A stretch of DNA of 64,000 nt from Chlorobium sp. (GTDB lineage Bacteria; Bacteroidota; Chlorobiia; Chlorobiales; Chlorobiaceae): the NCBI GenBank assembly GCA_005843825.1, contig SZXX01000044.1, positions 62,001-126,000 on the forward strand, in the 5' to 3' direction. Shown here piece after piece: positions 1-10,664 of this stretch. Under the pieces are notes generated by a model that did no database searches, had not been told where the DNA came from, and saw only the letters and a list, made by a program, of their open reading frames with translations. Positions within the stretch are counted from its first letter, which is position 1; each line of letters starts with the position of its first letter. A program made the translations under genes and the position numbers.

Positions 1-1101
1 GGGAAATATTCTGCGTTCCGAAAGCCGGCGATCAAGCAGAAGCTCCATATTACCCGTTCCTTTAAACTCTTCAAAAATAACATCATCCATACGCGAACCG
101 GTATCAACAAGCGCTGTGGCAATAATTGTCAGACTGCCACCCTCTTCAATATTACGGGCAGCGCCAAAAAAACGTTTCGGCTTCGTCAGTGCATTGGCAT
201 CAATACCGCCGGACAATATTTTTCCGGAATGAGGAATGATCGTATTATGAGCCCTTGCCAGTCTGGTAATGGAGTCAAGCAGTACCACCACATCTCTGCC
301 AACCTCCACAAGGCGCTTTGCCTTTTCAAGCACCATGTCGGCCACAAGAACATGACGTTCAGGATCCTCGTCAAACGTTGAACTCACAACCTCTGCCGGC
401 ACGCTTCGAGCCATATCGGTCACCTCTTCAGGACGCTCATCAATAAGCAGAACAATCAGGTAAACCTCAGGATGGTTCTTTATGATCGCATTGGCAATCA
501 TCTGCAAGAGCATCGTTTTACCGGTTTTCGGCTGCGCGACAATCAAACCCCTCTGCCCTTTACCGATAGGAGTAAAAATATCCATAATACGTCCGCATGC
601 TTCAGACTGCTTCGTTTCAAGCATGAGACGTTCACGAGGAAAAAGCGGAGTCAGATTTTCGAAATAAGGCCTCTCTCTGGTAATTTCCGGATCGTTACCA
701 TCGATAGTATTGATCTTCAGCAGGGCAAAAAAACGTTCACCCTCCTTGGGAGCCCTCACCTGGCCTGATACCGTATCACCGGTTCGCATGTTAAACCGCT
801 TGATCTGCGAAGGAGAAACATAAATATCGTCAGGAGAAGAGAGGTAATTATAATTGGCGGATCGTAAAAAACCGTACCCTTCCGGTATTACCTGCAGAAC
901 ACCGGTGTTCACCATCACGTTGCCACTTTCAGAATCCGTATTCTTCTGCGACTGGGCCTCAATAATCTTAAAAATCAGCTCTTCCTTCCTTAAGCCTGCA
1001 GCCATCACACCAATCTCTTTGGCTAAAGCATGCAGTTCAAAAACCTTCTTTTTCTGGAGCATATTGATGTCCAGACCTTTAAAACCCGAATTGTTCGACA
1101 T
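1..1101 (-). CDS. rho: Transcription termination factor Rho (3' end cut off by window)
   Basis: ATP-dependent RNA helicase that ends transcription at Rho-dependent sites. The visible 367 codons begin [15 protein letters not shown] and carry the N-terminal Rho domain, then the cold-shock-like RNA-binding fold (GYGFLRS near residue 75), and the RecA-type ATPase core with Walker A AQPKTGKT at about residues 188-195. Walker B follows as [14 protein letters not shown], and the Q-loop/R-loop region [20 protein letters not shown] is present. Rho proteins of this type are about 420-440 residues, so roughly the last 60 residues lie beyond base 1. It is read leftward with a 308-base leader separating it from folC. 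Identification is very secure; only the C-terminus is unseen. Confidence 0.97.
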   Translation of the reverse strand, partial: MSNNSGFKGLDINMLQKKKVFELHALAKEIGVMAAGLRKEELIFKIIEAQSQKNTDSESGNVMVNTGVLQVIPEGYGFLRSANYNYLSSPDDIYVSPSQIKRFNMRTGDTVSGQVRAPKEGERFFALLKINTIDGNDPEITRERPYFENLTPLFPRERLMLETKQSEACGRIMDIFTPIGKGQRGLIVAQPKTGKTMLLQMIANAIIKNHPEVYLIVLLIDERPEEVTDMARSVPAEVVSSTFDEDPERHVLVADMVLEKAKRLVEVGRDVVVLLDSITRLARAHNTIIPHSGKILSGGIDANALTKPKRFFGAARNIEEGGSLTIIATALVDTGSRMDDVIFEEFKGTGNMELLLDRRLSERRIFP

Positions 1102-1409
1102 TGTAGTTGTATTCAACGCTTGTTATTTGTAAAAAAATGGGAAATACCCGCATAGACCGTGACTTCTGCCCGCGAGATCAACCCTGAAGGCCGATGAGGT
1201 GAATCATGAATGAAAAGTAGCTTTAGCGCTTTGCCATGTAACATGAAAGCCGGGAAGAAGATGACAGGGGAACTTTATAATTGAAATAAAGGGATTATCA
1301 CTACAAGAAATTATGGCAAGAGGTTGCCCTTACATGCAAGAAGAATTTCGGTGGTTTGAGCTAAATATAAAATTTTTTCAATAAAAAACCGTTTTTAAAC
1401 CCCAACGCC
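1102..1409. other. Intergenic region between folC and rho (rho leader)
   Basis: This gap is just over 300 bases and no credible coding frame is seen in it. Genes on both sides are read leftward, so it is the 3' end of the folC transcript and the 5' leader of rho. An AT-rich stretch at about 1271-1290 could hold a leftward promoter, but no convincing -35 partner is visible. Long leaders are known for rho in other bacteria, where the protein controls its own transcription; that is only a possibility here. Confidence 0.5.
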
Positions 1410-2714
1410 TTATCCGGCAAAGGAAGCAAGAATATCGCCTGCCAGATAAAACGAACCCGTCACCAGAATCAGGTCATCGTCGCAGGCTGTTTCCCGAAGG
1501 GAGGCTAACGCCTCATGCCCGGTACTGAACACCGTGACAACTCCTCCCTCATACCCGCATAAAACACCGAGCTCCTCAGCCGGCATACTTCGCTCAGAAG
1601 GGATGGCAACGGGAACAAACGTACACTGCAATCGAATAAGCTCAGCAATAATAGCACGGGCATCCTTATCCGAAGCAAGCCCTACAATGACGTAAACCTG
1701 CCCGTATCTATCCCTGAATGAAAGAAGGGTATTGACGGTTTGCCGCATCCCATCAGCATTGTGCGACACATCAAGTAGAACGGTCGGACGGATACCGATC
1801 CTTTCCAGTCTTCCCCTGTACCCTGTCTGCAATAACCGTTCAAGGCCCGAATAAATTGTATCTGCTGCCACTCCTGCAACTTCAGCAACCATAACTGCAA
1901 GCGAAACATTTGAAGCATGAAAAGATCCTGTAAGCGGCGCTTTAAGCCCGGGGTAATCTCTTGAAGCACTTCTGACATCAAGCTCAAGCATTCCTGGCTC
2001 TGCCGCAACGACACTACTGAGCATATCTTTTCCAGCAATAAACAGCGAAGCATCACACAGCTTAGCCTGTTTCTCAATAGGCAATAAAGCCTCCGGGTCA
2101 CTGACAGCGGTAAATACCTTGCACCCTTTTTTGATAATGGCAGCTTTTTCAGCAGCAATCAAAGAGAGAGTCTCTCCCAGCCAATCGGTATGATCCAGAC
2201 CAATACTTGGAATCACTGCATAATCGCACCGAACAACATTGGTAGCATCAAGCCGTCCGCCCATACCGGCCTCAATTACAGAAACATCAACTCCTTCATC
2301 GGCAAACCAGGCAAACGCAAGAGCAGTAGTAGCCTCAAAAAAGGTTGAATGGTTCTCAACAACAGCATCCTTCAAGCGCGAACAATAGTGAGCCACACTC
2401 TCCCTTGCTATCGGCTCCCCGTTAATTCTGATTCTCTCAGTAAAATCAACCAGATGAGGAGAAGTATAGAGCGCCGTCTTTTTCCCGCTGGCCTGAAATA
2501 TCGAAGCAACAGCAGCTGCAACGGTTCCTTTTCCATTAGTCCCTGCAATATGAACAACCAGACCCAATCGCTTATGCGGAGAGCCGACAGCCTCCAGCAG
2601 GGTGTATACACGATCAAGACCGGGTTTTATTCCAAATCGATGGAGCGGATAAAGAAAATCGAGAGCTTCCTGGTAGGTCACTGTTTTTACGCTAACTGTT
2701 ATGAATTGCAACAA
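1410..2714 (-). CDS. folC: Folylpolyglutamate synthase / dihydrofolate synthase
   Basis: Mur-ligase-family enzyme that adds glutamate to dihydropteroate (making dihydrofolate) and to tetrahydrofolates, in the cytoplasm. The 434-residue product has the P-loop [10 protein letters not shown] (residues 55-64), the FolC signature [16 protein letters not shown], the Mur-type central segment [16 protein letters not shown], and a C-terminal domain containing [11 protein letters not shown]. The length is typical for the family. The chosen ATG overlaps the 3' end of ruvA by 23 bases, suggesting translational coupling. A shorter start a few codons in cannot be ruled out, because the first ten residues are not conserved in character. 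Confidence 0.95.
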   Translation of the reverse strand: MLQFITVSVKTVTYQEALDFLYPLHRFGIKPGLDRVYTLLEAVGSPHKRLGLVVHIAGTNGKGTVAAAVASIFQASGKKTALYTSPHLVDFTERIRINGEPIARESVAHYCSRLKDAVVENHSTFFEATTALAFAWFADEGVDVSVIEAGMGGRLDATNVVRCDYAVIPSIGLDHTDWLGETLSLIAAEKAAIIKKGCKVFTAVSDPEALLPIEKQAKLCDASLFIAGKDMLSSVVAAEPGMLELDVRSASRDYPGLKAPLTGSFHASNVSLAVMVAEVAGVAADTIYSGLERLLQTGYRGRLERIGIRPTVLLDVSHNADGMRQTVNTLLSFRDRYGQVYVIVGLASDKDARAIIAELIRLQCTFVPVAIPSERSMPAEELGVLCGYEGGVVTVFSTGHEALASLRETACDDDLILVTGSFYLAGDILASFAG

Positions 2715-3294
2715 GCGCTGATTTTACCACCTCTTCGACAGTGAGTTCGGGATGCTGTTCAAGAATACCGACAACAGCTTTCTGTACCGTGATTCTTGAA
2801 AATCCCAGGGTTACAAGGGCATTGACAGCATCCTCCCTCAAACGGGATGTTTGAGCCATTGACGATACAGCCAAACCACCAACATCCGGCAGTTTCAAAA
2901 TTTTATCCCGTAATTCAAGAATTATCCTTGCTGCAGTTTTCTTGCCTACACCCGTGATGCCGTAAAGCTTCTCAGGAGCATTTGCAAGAATGGCTTCGTG
3001 AACCTCAGGAACAGGCAATCCGGACAGAACCGCCAAAGCAAGCTTGGGCCCTACACCTGATGTGAGCAAAAGCAGGCGGAACAACTGACGCTCCTCCTCC
3101 TTTGAAAAGCCATAAAGCTGGAAAGAATCCTCCCTGACGGAAAGATGGGAAAACAACAGCACATCGCTGCCCGGTTCGGGCAGCTGACGATAAGTGCTTG
3201 CGGAAATCAAAAACCGGTAAGCAATACCCGAAACCTCCACAACAGCCTCTTCCGGTAAAAGAAAAGCCAGCTTGCCGCGAAAATATGCAAACAT
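2692..3294 (-). CDS. ruvA: Holliday junction branch migration protein RuvA
   Basis: RuvA binds four-way DNA junctions as a tetramer and loads the RuvB motor during recombination repair. The 200-residue product shows the N-terminal OB-fold ([20 protein letters not shown]) and two helix-hairpin-helix motifs ([15 protein letters not shown] near 80-95 and [17 protein letters not shown] near 112-128). A flexible linker and the small C-terminal domain III ([19 protein letters not shown]) complete it. Size and domain order are standard. It lies directly upstream of folC with overlapping ends. ruvB and ruvC are not in the window. Confidence 0.96.
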   Translation of the reverse strand: MFAYFRGKLAFLLPEEAVVEVSGIAYRFLISASTYRQLPEPGSDVLLFSHLSVREDSFQLYGFSKEEERQLFRLLLLTSGVGPKLALAVLSGLPVPEVHEAILANAPEKLYGITGVGKKTAARIILELRDKILKLPDVGGLAVSSMAQTSRLREDAVNALVTLGFSRITVQKAVVGILEQHPELTVEEVVKSALVAIHNS

Positions 3295-3386
3295 GAAAGC
3301 GATTTAATAGAATCCCGGCCTTAAAACTTCAGAAAAAAATGGTCACAGAACTTTCAGACCTATGAACCAAACCTTTTCTTCTTTTA

Positions 3387-3659
3387 TTAACCCTGCACGT
3401 AACTATTTAAAAGACGTGTCAACTGAGATTTTTTACGGGATGCTTTATTGGCGTGAATATAATTTTTCACACCGAGTCTATCGAGTTTCTGAACAGCTGA
3501 ACGGTAGGCAACTTCGACAACAGCCTTGTCAGCGCTGGTATCAATCAGTTTCTGCATATTTTTCACAAGAACTTTCAGCTCTTTTTTCCTTGATCTGTTC
3601 CTGGCATTTCTTCTTTCTGACTGCCGAAGTCTTTTTTCAGCCGATTTGTGTAAAGGCAT
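3387..3659 (-). CDS. rpsT: 30S ribosomal protein S20
   Basis: Small basic protein that binds the 5' and 3' minor domains of 16S rRNA early in 30S assembly. The 90-residue product starts [23 protein letters not shown], the typical S20 N-terminus, and is a lysine/arginine-rich all-helical sequence ending in a conserved [18 protein letters not shown] segment. It is read leftward, divergently from the phosphohexomutase gene. The shared upstream region of about 200 bases probably holds promoters for both. Confidence 0.96.
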   Translation of the reverse strand: MPLHKSAEKRLRQSERRNARNRSRKKELKVLVKNMQKLIDTSADKAVVEVAYRSAVQKLDRLGVKNYIHANKASRKKSQLTRLLNSYVQG

Positions 3660-3706
3660 ATAATGTTGCTGTTAGGATAAAATAATTTTTCATTAACAAA
3701 CGGTTT

Positions 3707-3738
3707 GCAATATAAAATAATCAACCAACAAATCAAAA
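3707..3738 (-). promoter_or_regulatory. Candidate promoter of rpsT (TATATTGC type)
   Basis: Read leftward, a TTTTG element lies 19 bases before TATATTGC, about 50 bases upstream of the rpsT start codon. TATATTGC recurs upstream of the phosphohexomutase gene and of rpsO. The TTTG-N19 spacing resembles promoters described in Bacteroidetes, which belong to the same superphylum. No transcription start is known; this is pattern matching only. Confidence 0.35.
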
Positions 3739-3803
3739 GGTTACCACCCATACTACCAACAAAATAACCCTCACTGAACACCTGATGCTAACAATCAAGT
3801 AGG

Positions 3804-3832
3804 GTTGACATCCCTTCTTTTTCTTATATTGC
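3804..3832 (+). promoter_or_regulatory. Candidate promoter of the phosphohexomutase gene
   Basis: A perfect TTGACA (3805-3810) is followed 14 bases later by TATATT (3825-3830), which continues as TATATTGC. The spacing is short for a classical sigma-70 promoter but fits a TTG-N17-TA reading. It lies 33 bases before the preferred ATG at 3865 and coincides with the TTG of a longer reading frame. That argues against the longer protein start. Confidence 0.4.
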
Positions 3833-3864
3833 GCAAAATTTTCATCATAAGAATCACCTGTATT

Positions 3865-5289
3865 ATGAGCCTGATGATCAGCGTTTCCGGGATAAGAGGG
3901 ATAGTTGGCGACAGCCTGACCCCTAAAAATCTTACAACATTCTCGATGGCCTTTGCCTCATGGATTCTGCGAAATAAAAAGGACCATACCCATCTTCCCT
4001 CTGAACAAAAGCCGCGAATTGTCATCGGCAGAGACACAAGGCCAACAGGCAAAGCAATCAGCGATCTCATCAGCAATACCCTTGTGCTTTGCGGATGCGA
4101 TGTCATCGATATTGGAATTGCTACAACTCCAACCGTTGAAATAGCTGTTACTGAAGAACAGGCCAACGGGGGACTCATCATTACTGCATCACATAACCCA
4201 GTTGCATGGAACGCACTGAAAATGCTGAATCACCATGGGGAGTTTTTAACCGGCGTCGAAGTTGATCAACTGCTCGACATTGCTGAAAAAGAGCTTTTTG
4301 TCTACGCACACTGGGACACCATCGGCACGATTTCCCAAAATGACCGATATGATGACCTGCATATCGAAAAAGTCCTTCAATTACCCTGTATCGACCCCGT
4401 TGCCATTGCTTCACAGCAGTTCCGGGTTTTAGTCGACTGTGTGGAAGGTGCCGGTTACTCCATTGTGCCAAAACTTTGCGAACAACTCGGCATAAAAAAC
4501 ATTGTTCCGTTCGCATGCGGCGGCACCGGACTATTTCCCCGAAACCCCGAACCAATCGAGGAAAATCTCGCAACCACCATCGCGGCTGTTAAAGAAAGCA
4601 AATGCGACTTTGCCCTTATCGTCGATCCCGATGTCGACCGGCTCGCCGTCATCTGTGAAGACGGCTCGCTTTTCGGAGAAGAGTACACGCTTGTAGCCTG
4701 CGCGGATTTTTATCTGAAACACAACATTGGACCCGTCGCCAACAACCTCTCAAGCAGCCGTGCACTGCGTGATATAGCAGAAAAGTACGGCGTTCATTGC
4801 TACAGTGCTAAAGTTGGCGAGGCCAACGTCAGTGAAGTCATGAAACAAATGAAAGTGGTCATAGGAGGAGAAGGAAACGGAGGAGTTATTCTGCCTGAGC
4901 TGCATTACGGTCGCGATGCTTTAGTCGCAATAGCACTGTTCGTCCAGGCGTTCACCCACTGGCGGATCCAGAACAACGGCGGCTCACTCACTCAGTTCCG
5001 CAAGCACTTCCCTGATTACGTCATGTCAAAACAGAAAATCACGCTTGCCTCCGGAGACCGCAGCTCACTTGAAAAAATATTTTCCGATATTGCCCGGTAC
5101 TATCATACCGCCGAGGCAAACACGCTTGACGGGCTCAAACTTGATTTTGCCGACAGCTGGGTTCATTTACGACCCTCAAACACAGAGCCCATTGTAAGAA
5201 TATACGCCGAAGCACCTACAAAAGCCCGGGCGGAAGAACTTGCCGGCGAACTGAAGCATGACATTGAAAAAAGAACGTCCGAGCATTGA
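3865..5289 (+). CDS. glmM: Phosphoglucosamine mutase / phosphomannomutase family protein
   Basis: Alpha-D-phosphohexomutase that moves phosphate between C6 and C1 of a hexose; the family supplies GlcN-1-P for peptidoglycan or Man-1-P for GDP-mannose. From ATG 3865 the product is 474 residues. It carries the catalytic serine in TASHNP (Ser109), the metal loop DPDVDRL (Asp254, 256 and 258), the sugar-binding loop GEGNGG, and the phosphate-binding loop RPSNTEP (from about 436). The open frame extends 20 codons upstream, but only from a TTG that is part of a TTGACA box, so ATG 3865 was preferred. Substrate preference cannot be read from sequence. If it acts on mannose it could feed the fucose pathway further along the window. 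Confidence 0.88.
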   Translation: MSLMISVSGIRGIVGDSLTPKNLTTFSMAFASWILRNKKDHTHLPSEQKPRIVIGRDTRPTGKAISDLISNTLVLCGCDVIDIGIATTPTVEIAVTEEQANGGLIITASHNPVAWNALKMLNHHGEFLTGVEVDQLLDIAEKELFVYAHWDTIGTISQNDRYDDLHIEKVLQLPCIDPVAIASQQFRVLVDCVEGAGYSIVPKLCEQLGIKNIVPFACGGTGLFPRNPEPIEENLATTIAAVKESKCDFALIVDPDVDRLAVICEDGSLFGEEYTLVACADFYLKHNIGPVANNLSSSRALRDIAEKYGVHCYSAKVGEANVSEVMKQMKVVIGGEGNGGVILPELHYGRDALVAIALFVQAFTHWRIQNNGGSLTQFRKHFPDYVMSKQKITLASGDRSSLEKIFSDIARYYHTAEANTLDGLKLDFADSWVHLRPSNTEPIVRIYAEAPTKARAEELAGELKHDIEKRTSEH

Positions 5290-5328
5290 CCGACCCTCGA
5301 CAGGCATGTATATCTCCCGTAAAATCAC

Positions 5329-7152
5329 ATGAGTAACGACACTAAAAACAACAGTTTCAAGCCCCAGCAGGATGAAACACTGAAAAAAAAGAATAAGGGT
5401 TCGGTAGACCTCTACATTGTCACCCGCCTGTTAACCTATTTAAAGCCCTATAAAACTCTTATCAGCGCTGCCATTGCCCTTACAATTGCAGGCTCCTTTC
5501 TCGGACCTTTAAGGCCCTATCTGACAAAAATCGCCATTGATGATTATATAGCAAAGGGTGATCTCAAAGGTCTGACGACAATCAGCATTTTTCTAGCCGG
5601 AGCCATTGTGCTCGACGGAATAAAACAGTATATCACAACCTGGTGGACGCAGATTATAGGACAGAAAGCAGTGTTCGACATCAGGATGGATATCTTCACG
5701 CACCTGCAGAAACTGCCCGCAAGGTTTTATGACCGGAACCCTATAGGACGACTGATAACCCGGTCAACCAATGATGTGGAATCGCTGAACGAAATGCTCT
5801 CCAGCGGAATCATCACCATTCTCGGCGACATCCTGCAGCTCTTTTTCATTGTTGTTCTTATGGTATGGATAGACTGGCAGCTGACCCTTATAGTCCTGGC
5901 CATTCTTCCTCTGATGCTCTACGCCACAATAAAATTCAAAAATAAAGTCAGGGCTGCATTCCAGGATGTTTTAACCCATCTGGCCCGCCTGAACACGTTT
6001 TTTCAGGAGCATATTACCGGAGTCACAATCGTTCAATTGTTTAACCGTGAAGAGCGGGAATCCATTGAATATGCATCGATCAATGCTGACCACAGGGATG
6101 CAAATATTCGAACTGTTTTTTATTTCTCCATCTATTATCCATTGATTGAGGTTCTGAGCTCTGCAGCAGCAGGACTGGTCATCTGGTACAGCGGCATCCG
6201 GTTGCTCAAGGCAGATCTGACCATTGGAGTGGTTATATCATTTGTTCAGTACATCTGGCTTTTTTTCCGTCCGCTTCAGCATCTTTCCGACCGCTTCAAC
6301 GTTATTCAGACCGCCATTGCCAGCTCAGACCGCATTATAAGACTCCTTGACGAAGAAGAAGGAATAGAAAATTCATCCGGACTGCACCATCTAGCAACAT
6401 TCAGTGAGAACATCACATTCAGCAATGTCTGGTTCGCCTACGACCAGGAAAACTGGATACTGAAAGATATCTCACTTGAAATCCGGCATGGCGAAAAGAT
6501 TGCAATTGTAGGCGCTACAGGAAGCGGAAAAACGACGCTTATTAATATTCTCTCAAAACTCTATCCTTTCCAGAAAGGCTCCATAACCATTGACGGCACC
6601 CCCTTGCAGGAAATAGAAGAACACTCTCTGAGAAAACTCGTTGGCGTTGTCATGCAGGATGTGTTTCTTTTTTCCGGAACAATAAAAGAAAACCTGGCAT
6701 TCGGCAATCCCGAAGTCACTGACGAAACAATCAGGGAAGCGGCAAAAATTGTCGGAGCCGACCGCTTTATTGATCAACTCCCGGGAAAGTATGAGTACAA
6801 AGTTCTTGAAAACGGAACAGGACTCTCATCCGGACAAAAACAGCTTATAGCCTTCGTCCGTGCGCTCCTTTACAATCCGGAAATTCTTGTCCTTGATGAA
6901 GCCACCAGCTCCGTCGATACAGAAACCGAAACCCTGATCGATTCGGCAACAGCCAACCTCATGAGAGACCGGACCTCCATTATAATTGCGCACAGACTCT
7001 CAACGGTTCAAAAAGCCGACAGAATCATAGTGCTGCACAAAGGAGTTATCAGAGAAACCGGAAATCATCAGGAACTGCTTGCAAAAAGAGGACTCTACTA
7101 CAAGCTCTACCTGCTGCAGCATCCAGAACAAACCATCTCCAGAGAGAGCTGA
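5329..7152 (+). CDS. ABC transporter, fused permease-ATPase (exporter type)
   Basis: Inner-membrane half-transporter of the MsbA/MDR exporter class; two copies form the working pump. The 607-residue product has a six-helix ABC transmembrane domain (about residues 35-330) followed by a nucleotide-binding domain. The latter has Walker A GATGSGKTT (from 395), Walker B ILVLDEATSSVD (from about 521) and the H-loop IIIAHRLST. The ABC signature reads LSSGQ (from 499) instead of the usual LSGGQ. A polar, lysine-rich N-terminal tail of about 30 residues precedes the first helix. The substrate is unknown: lipid, peptide or drug export are all possible. It is followed after 3 bases by a convergent permease gene. 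Confidence 0.92.
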   Translation: MSNDTKNNSFKPQQDETLKKKNKGSVDLYIVTRLLTYLKPYKTLISAAIALTIAGSFLGPLRPYLTKIAIDDYIAKGDLKGLTTISIFLAGAIVLDGIKQYITTWWTQIIGQKAVFDIRMDIFTHLQKLPARFYDRNPIGRLITRSTNDVESLNEMLSSGIITILGDILQLFFIVVLMVWIDWQLTLIVLAILPLMLYATIKFKNKVRAAFQDVLTHLARLNTFFQEHITGVTIVQLFNREERESIEYASINADHRDANIRTVFYFSIYYPLIEVLSSAAAGLVIWYSGIRLLKADLTIGVVISFVQYIWLFFRPLQHLSDRFNVIQTAIASSDRIIRLLDEEEGIENSSGLHHLATFSENITFSNVWFAYDQENWILKDISLEIRHGEKIAIVGATGSGKTTLINILSKLYPFQKGSITIDGTPLQEIEEHSLRKLVGVVMQDVFLFSGTIKENLAFGNPEVTDETIREAAKIVGADRFIDQLPGKYEYKVLENGTGLSSGQKQLIAFVRALLYNPEILVLDEATSSVDTETETLIDSATANLMRDRTSIIIAHRLSTVQKADRIIVLHKGVIRETGNHQELLAKRGLYYKLYLLQHPEQTISRES

Positions 7153-7155
7153 GAG

Positions 7156-8424
7156 CTAGAGGCTGCTATCGCGGAGCACACTCACCGGCTCGAGTTTAGC
7201 CGCCCTTGCAGAGGGCAGAATCGCAGCAAGAGTGCTTATCATTACCGTTACGCCAATCACCAGAAAAAAATATACCGGATTATACGACATACTGAACCCG
7301 GTTTTGGTAATCGGACCCTGTGAGCTTTCAATAGGAAGACTGGCAAACAGATTGATAGAGCCGATAGCAAGAACTCCACCCGTAAGAGCTCCGGCAAGCC
7401 CAACCAGAAACCCCTCAAGAACAAACATGCTTATCAGCTGCAGGGCCGAAAATCCCAACGACTTCATAATCGCAATGTCCCTGCTCTTTTCAAACACAGT
7501 GGTAACCAGAATATTTGCCACCCCGAACCCCGAAACGACACCAACAAAAGCAACAAGAGAAAAAACGATATAACCAATACGGGCAAAAAGGGATAGTATA
7601 CTTGCATTCTCCTCCTGCCAGGTCATGCATCTATACCCGGTAACCTTTTCCAGATCTCTTGCCAGAACAGCATTATCAAGGGGAGTATCAACTTTAAGCG
7701 CAATACCCGAAACCTTGTTCGCCGCCAACCCCTCAATGATCTGACCAAGCTTGAGAGAGACCAGAACGCTGTTATCGACCGCATTAACTCCGGTAAAAAA
7801 AATCCCAGCCACCTTGCACTGCCTGCTCTTCCCTGAAGCAGGAATGATAATAACATCATCATTCAGCTTGAGATTCATATCCTTCGCCACCGTGCGGCCC
7901 ACAAGCAGCGCATTGGCCGTTTTTTCAAACATGGCAATCTCACCGGCAAGCATTTTTTTCCTGATACCGCTGATGGCATCTTCACGATCGATGAGAACTC
8001 CTTTGAGGGTAAGAGGCTGGTTGCGACTTCCCTTAACAGCCATAACCTGAGAAATAACATAAGGCGAAGCAGCAAGAACATGTTTATTATACTGCGGCAG
8101 ACTGAACACGCTGAGAATCTGCCGATAATTCCTTACCTCTTCAGGCTCCTGCTTCTGAATATTATTTTCAACGAAAGCCATACCATACCCATTCGCTCCC
8201 TCAAGAATATTCACGGGCATAGGGCGCATTTTCTCCCCCTTTACTGTTATATGCGGAGCAACATTCACAATGGTCTCAATAAACGAATCGAGCAGCCCCC
8301 TGGTAAGAGAGTTGGTTGTAATCAGAACCATGGTACTGATCGCGACACCGAAAATAGTAGTCAATGTCTGTCGCCGACGTCCAAGAAGATGTCGCAGAGC
8401 TATGGAAAACAATGTTTTCAGCAT
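7156..8424 (-). CDS. ABC transporter permease, LolC/LolE (FtsX-like) type
   Basis: Inner-membrane permease of the FtsX/MacB superfamily, which includes the LolCE lipoprotein-release machine. The 422-residue product has one N-terminal transmembrane helix after a basic start (LLGRRRQTLTTIFGVAIST). A large periplasmic MacB-PCD-like domain (about 45-260) follows, and then three C-terminal helices of the FtsX domain with the coupling segment SRDIAIMKSLGFSALQL. It ends with the characteristic SARAAKLEPVSVLR. Family members need a separate ATPase (LolD-like), which is not adjacent here. It is read leftward, convergent with the exporter gene and divergent from fni. Lipoprotein sorting is an inference. 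Confidence 0.88.
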   Translation of the reverse strand: MLKTLFSIALRHLLGRRRQTLTTIFGVAISTMVLITTNSLTRGLLDSFIETIVNVAPHITVKGEKMRPMPVNILEGANGYGMAFVENNIQKQEPEEVRNYRQILSVFSLPQYNKHVLAASPYVISQVMAVKGSRNQPLTLKGVLIDREDAISGIRKKMLAGEIAMFEKTANALLVGRTVAKDMNLKLNDDVIIIPASGKSRQCKVAGIFFTGVNAVDNSVLVSLKLGQIIEGLAANKVSGIALKVDTPLDNAVLARDLEKVTGYRCMTWQEENASILSLFARIGYIVFSLVAFVGVVSGFGVANILVTTVFEKSRDIAIMKSLGFSALQLISMFVLEGFLVGLAGALTGGVLAIGSINLFASLPIESSQGPITKTGFSMSYNPVYFFLVIGVTVMISTLAAILPSARAAKLEPVSVLRDSSL

Positions 8425-8528
8425 GATAACACCAATGTGATATACGGTAAAAGGTTATGTATATTTTTATTAAGTTATATTTTCAACATAAAGTATTACA
8501 AATCCTGCAAGGAACGTATCCTTTCTGC

Positions 8529-9623
8529 ATGATCAACAGAAAAATGAGCGAGAGCAGCTACGATAATAATATAACAATCGAGCGCAAGCACAGCCATGTG
8601 GAAATATGCCTGCACGGCGACGTTGCCTTTAACCGCAAAACCACAGGATTTGAGCGGTTCGATTTTCAGCATGATGCACTCCCGGAACTTTGTTTTTCCG
8701 ACATCGACCTCTCCACAACATTTCTGGGCCGCAAAATTGCCGCCCCGTTAATGATATCCTCCATGACTGGTGGATACAGCGAAGCAGCAATTTTAAACCA
8801 GCAGCTTGCAGAGACTGCCGAACACTTCCGGATTCCACTTGGCGTTGGCAGCATGCGCCAGGCGCTTGAAAACAGCTCATACCGCGAAAGTTTTGCTATT
8901 GTAAGAAAATATGCTCCGTCAGTACAGATATTTGCCAACATCGGAGCTCCTGAAATTGCAAAAGGCCTGACTGACAAAGAAATCAACACCATGCTCGAGC
9001 TTCTCCAGGCCGATGGACTGATCGTACACCTGAATGCCGCCCAGGAGCTCTTTCAGCCCGAAGGGAACACCGATTTCCGGCATGTTCTCCATCAGCTTTC
9101 AGCCCTTACGGCAAAAATCCCGGTCCCGGTTATTGTAAAAGAGGTTGGATGCGGCATCTCGCCGTCCGCTGCCCTCCGCCTTATTGAAGCAGGTGTAAAA
9201 GTTATAGATGTCGCCGGAGCCGGAGGAATCAGCTGGCAGAAAGTCGAAGAAATCAGATATACACGGCAGTTCGGGCACGATAGCCGCTTCAGCACACCCG
9301 CACTTGAAGAGCTGCTGAACTGGGGAATTCCCACCGCTCAATGCCTCCTGGATATAGGTGCACTCAAACAAGAACATCCGGAATTGAAAGACATTGAAAT
9401 CATTGCATCAGGAGGAATCCAGTCCGGTGCGGATATTGCCAAGTCACTGGCTCTTGGAGCACAACTTGCCGCCTCAGCCCGCCATATTCTCAAAGCCCTT
9501 CACGAGGGAGTTCTGGAAAAAACAATCGAAACCTGGTTTAACGATCTCAGAGCAATCATGTTCCTTTCCGGTTCCGCCAGCATAGAGCAGCTCCGAAACA
9601 AACGCCTTATCATTAAACAATGA
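8529..9623 (+). CDS. fni: Isopentenyl-diphosphate delta-isomerase, type 2
   Basis: FMN- and NADPH-dependent enzyme interconverting IPP and DMAPP, the C5 units for quinone, carotenoid and (bacterio)chlorophyll side chains. From ATG 8529 the product is 364 residues. It shows the family N-terminus ([11 protein letters not shown], then [16 protein letters not shown]), the substrate-binding [10 protein letters not shown], and TIM-barrel flavin and phosphate motifs [20 protein letters not shown] and [21 protein letters not shown]. The frame stays open further upstream but gives a hydrophobic leader unlike the family; ATG 8544 is an equally possible start. Its stop overlaps the next start (ATGA), so it is coupled to the polyprenyl synthase. 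Confidence 0.94.
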   Translation: MINRKMSESSYDNNITIERKHSHVEICLHGDVAFNRKTTGFERFDFQHDALPELCFSDIDLSTTFLGRKIAAPLMISSMTGGYSEAAILNQQLAETAEHFRIPLGVGSMRQALENSSYRESFAIVRKYAPSVQIFANIGAPEIAKGLTDKEINTMLELLQADGLIVHLNAAQELFQPEGNTDFRHVLHQLSALTAKIPVPVIVKEVGCGISPSAALRLIEAGVKVIDVAGAGGISWQKVEEIRYTRQFGHDSRFSTPALEELLNWGIPTAQCLLDIGALKQEHPELKDIEIIASGGIQSGADIAKSLALGAQLAASARHILKALHEGVLEKTIETWFNDLRAIMFLSGSASIEQLRNKRLIIKQ

Positions 9624-10633
9624 CCAATTTCATAATGAATATGCCTCTAACTCAGGAACTTGTAGAAAAAAAATACAATCTCTACCACTCGAAAATCAAC
9701 GAGGCTTTAGCTGCCTGTTTCGATAAAGAGCTCCCTGTAACCCTTTATGAGCCGGCACGATATATTCTTGAAGGAAATGGCAAAAGAATTCGTCCATTTC
9801 TTACCCTTCTAGCTTCCGAAGCAATATGCGGCTCATCCGAAACAGCTCTCAATGTTGCACTGGCTGTTGAAATTCTTCACAACTTCACTCTGATCCACGA
9901 CGATATCATGGATCAGGCAGAACTCCGCCACAGCAGGCCAACCGTTCACAAAAAATGGAACGTCAATGCTGCCATTCTGACTGGAGACATGATGATCGCC
10001 TATGCCTATGAGCTCGCATTGCAGGCAAAAACAAACCGACATGCAGAGCTTATTCACATCCTCAATCACGCAAACATTACAATCTGCGAAGGTCAGGCGC
10101 TCGATATGGAACTCGAAGAAAAACAAGACGCCACAATTGCGGACTACCTCGACATGATTGCAAAAAAAACCGGTCGTCTTATTTCAGCCGCCCTTGAAGC
10201 CGGCGGTGTTGCTGGTAATGCTACGAACGAACAACTTCAGAAACTGGTGGTTTTCGGTGAAAAAATCGGAAGAGCTTTCCAGATACAGGATGACTATCTC
10301 GACATCATGGCAGTAAACGGAAAGTCAGGGAAAATGGCTGGAGGCGACATCATTAACGGCAAAAAAACCTACCTTCTCCTCCGCTCACTCGAACTGACCA
10401 GAGGCGCCGATCACGACCTTCTTCACTCAGTCATCATCAATAAAGGCAGCAGTGCCGACCAGGTTGCTGAAGTGAAAAAAGTTTATGAACGATGCGGAAT
10501 CCTTGAAGAAACAGCTGCACTCATCAACCGCGACACTGAAGAGGCACTTACCGCACTTGATCAGCTCCCTCATGCCGAAGGAAGAGAATACCTGAAAGGA
10601 TTTGCCAACATTCTCATGAAAAGAGACTTTTAA
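9620..10633 (+). CDS. Polyprenyl diphosphate synthase (trans, long-chain)
   Basis: Condenses IPP onto allylic diphosphates; in this context it most likely makes the side chain of menaquinone or chlorobiumquinone. The 337-residue product has the first aspartate-rich motif DDIMD (residues 94-98), with bulky residues in the chain-length region before it, the [13 protein letters not shown] helix, and the second motif DDYLD (224-228). It starts inside the stop codon of fni by a 4-base ATGA overlap, so the two isoprenoid genes are translationally coupled. Whether the product is C30, C35 or C40 cannot be told from sequence alone. Confidence 0.92.
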   Translation: MTNFIMNMPLTQELVEKKYNLYHSKINEALAACFDKELPVTLYEPARYILEGNGKRIRPFLTLLASEAICGSSETALNVALAVEILHNFTLIHDDIMDQAELRHSRPTVHKKWNVNAAILTGDMMIAYAYELALQAKTNRHAELIHILNHANITICEGQALDMELEEKQDATIADYLDMIAKKTGRLISAALEAGGVAGNATNEQLQKLVVFGEKIGRAFQIQDDYLDIMAVNGKSGKMAGGDIINGKKTYLLLRSLELTRGADHDLLHSVIINKGSSADQVAEVKKVYERCGILEETAALINRDTEEALTALDQLPHAEGREYLKGFANILMKRDF

Positions 10634-10664
10634 CTCTCCATGTGTCACCTCACCCCCGATTTTC

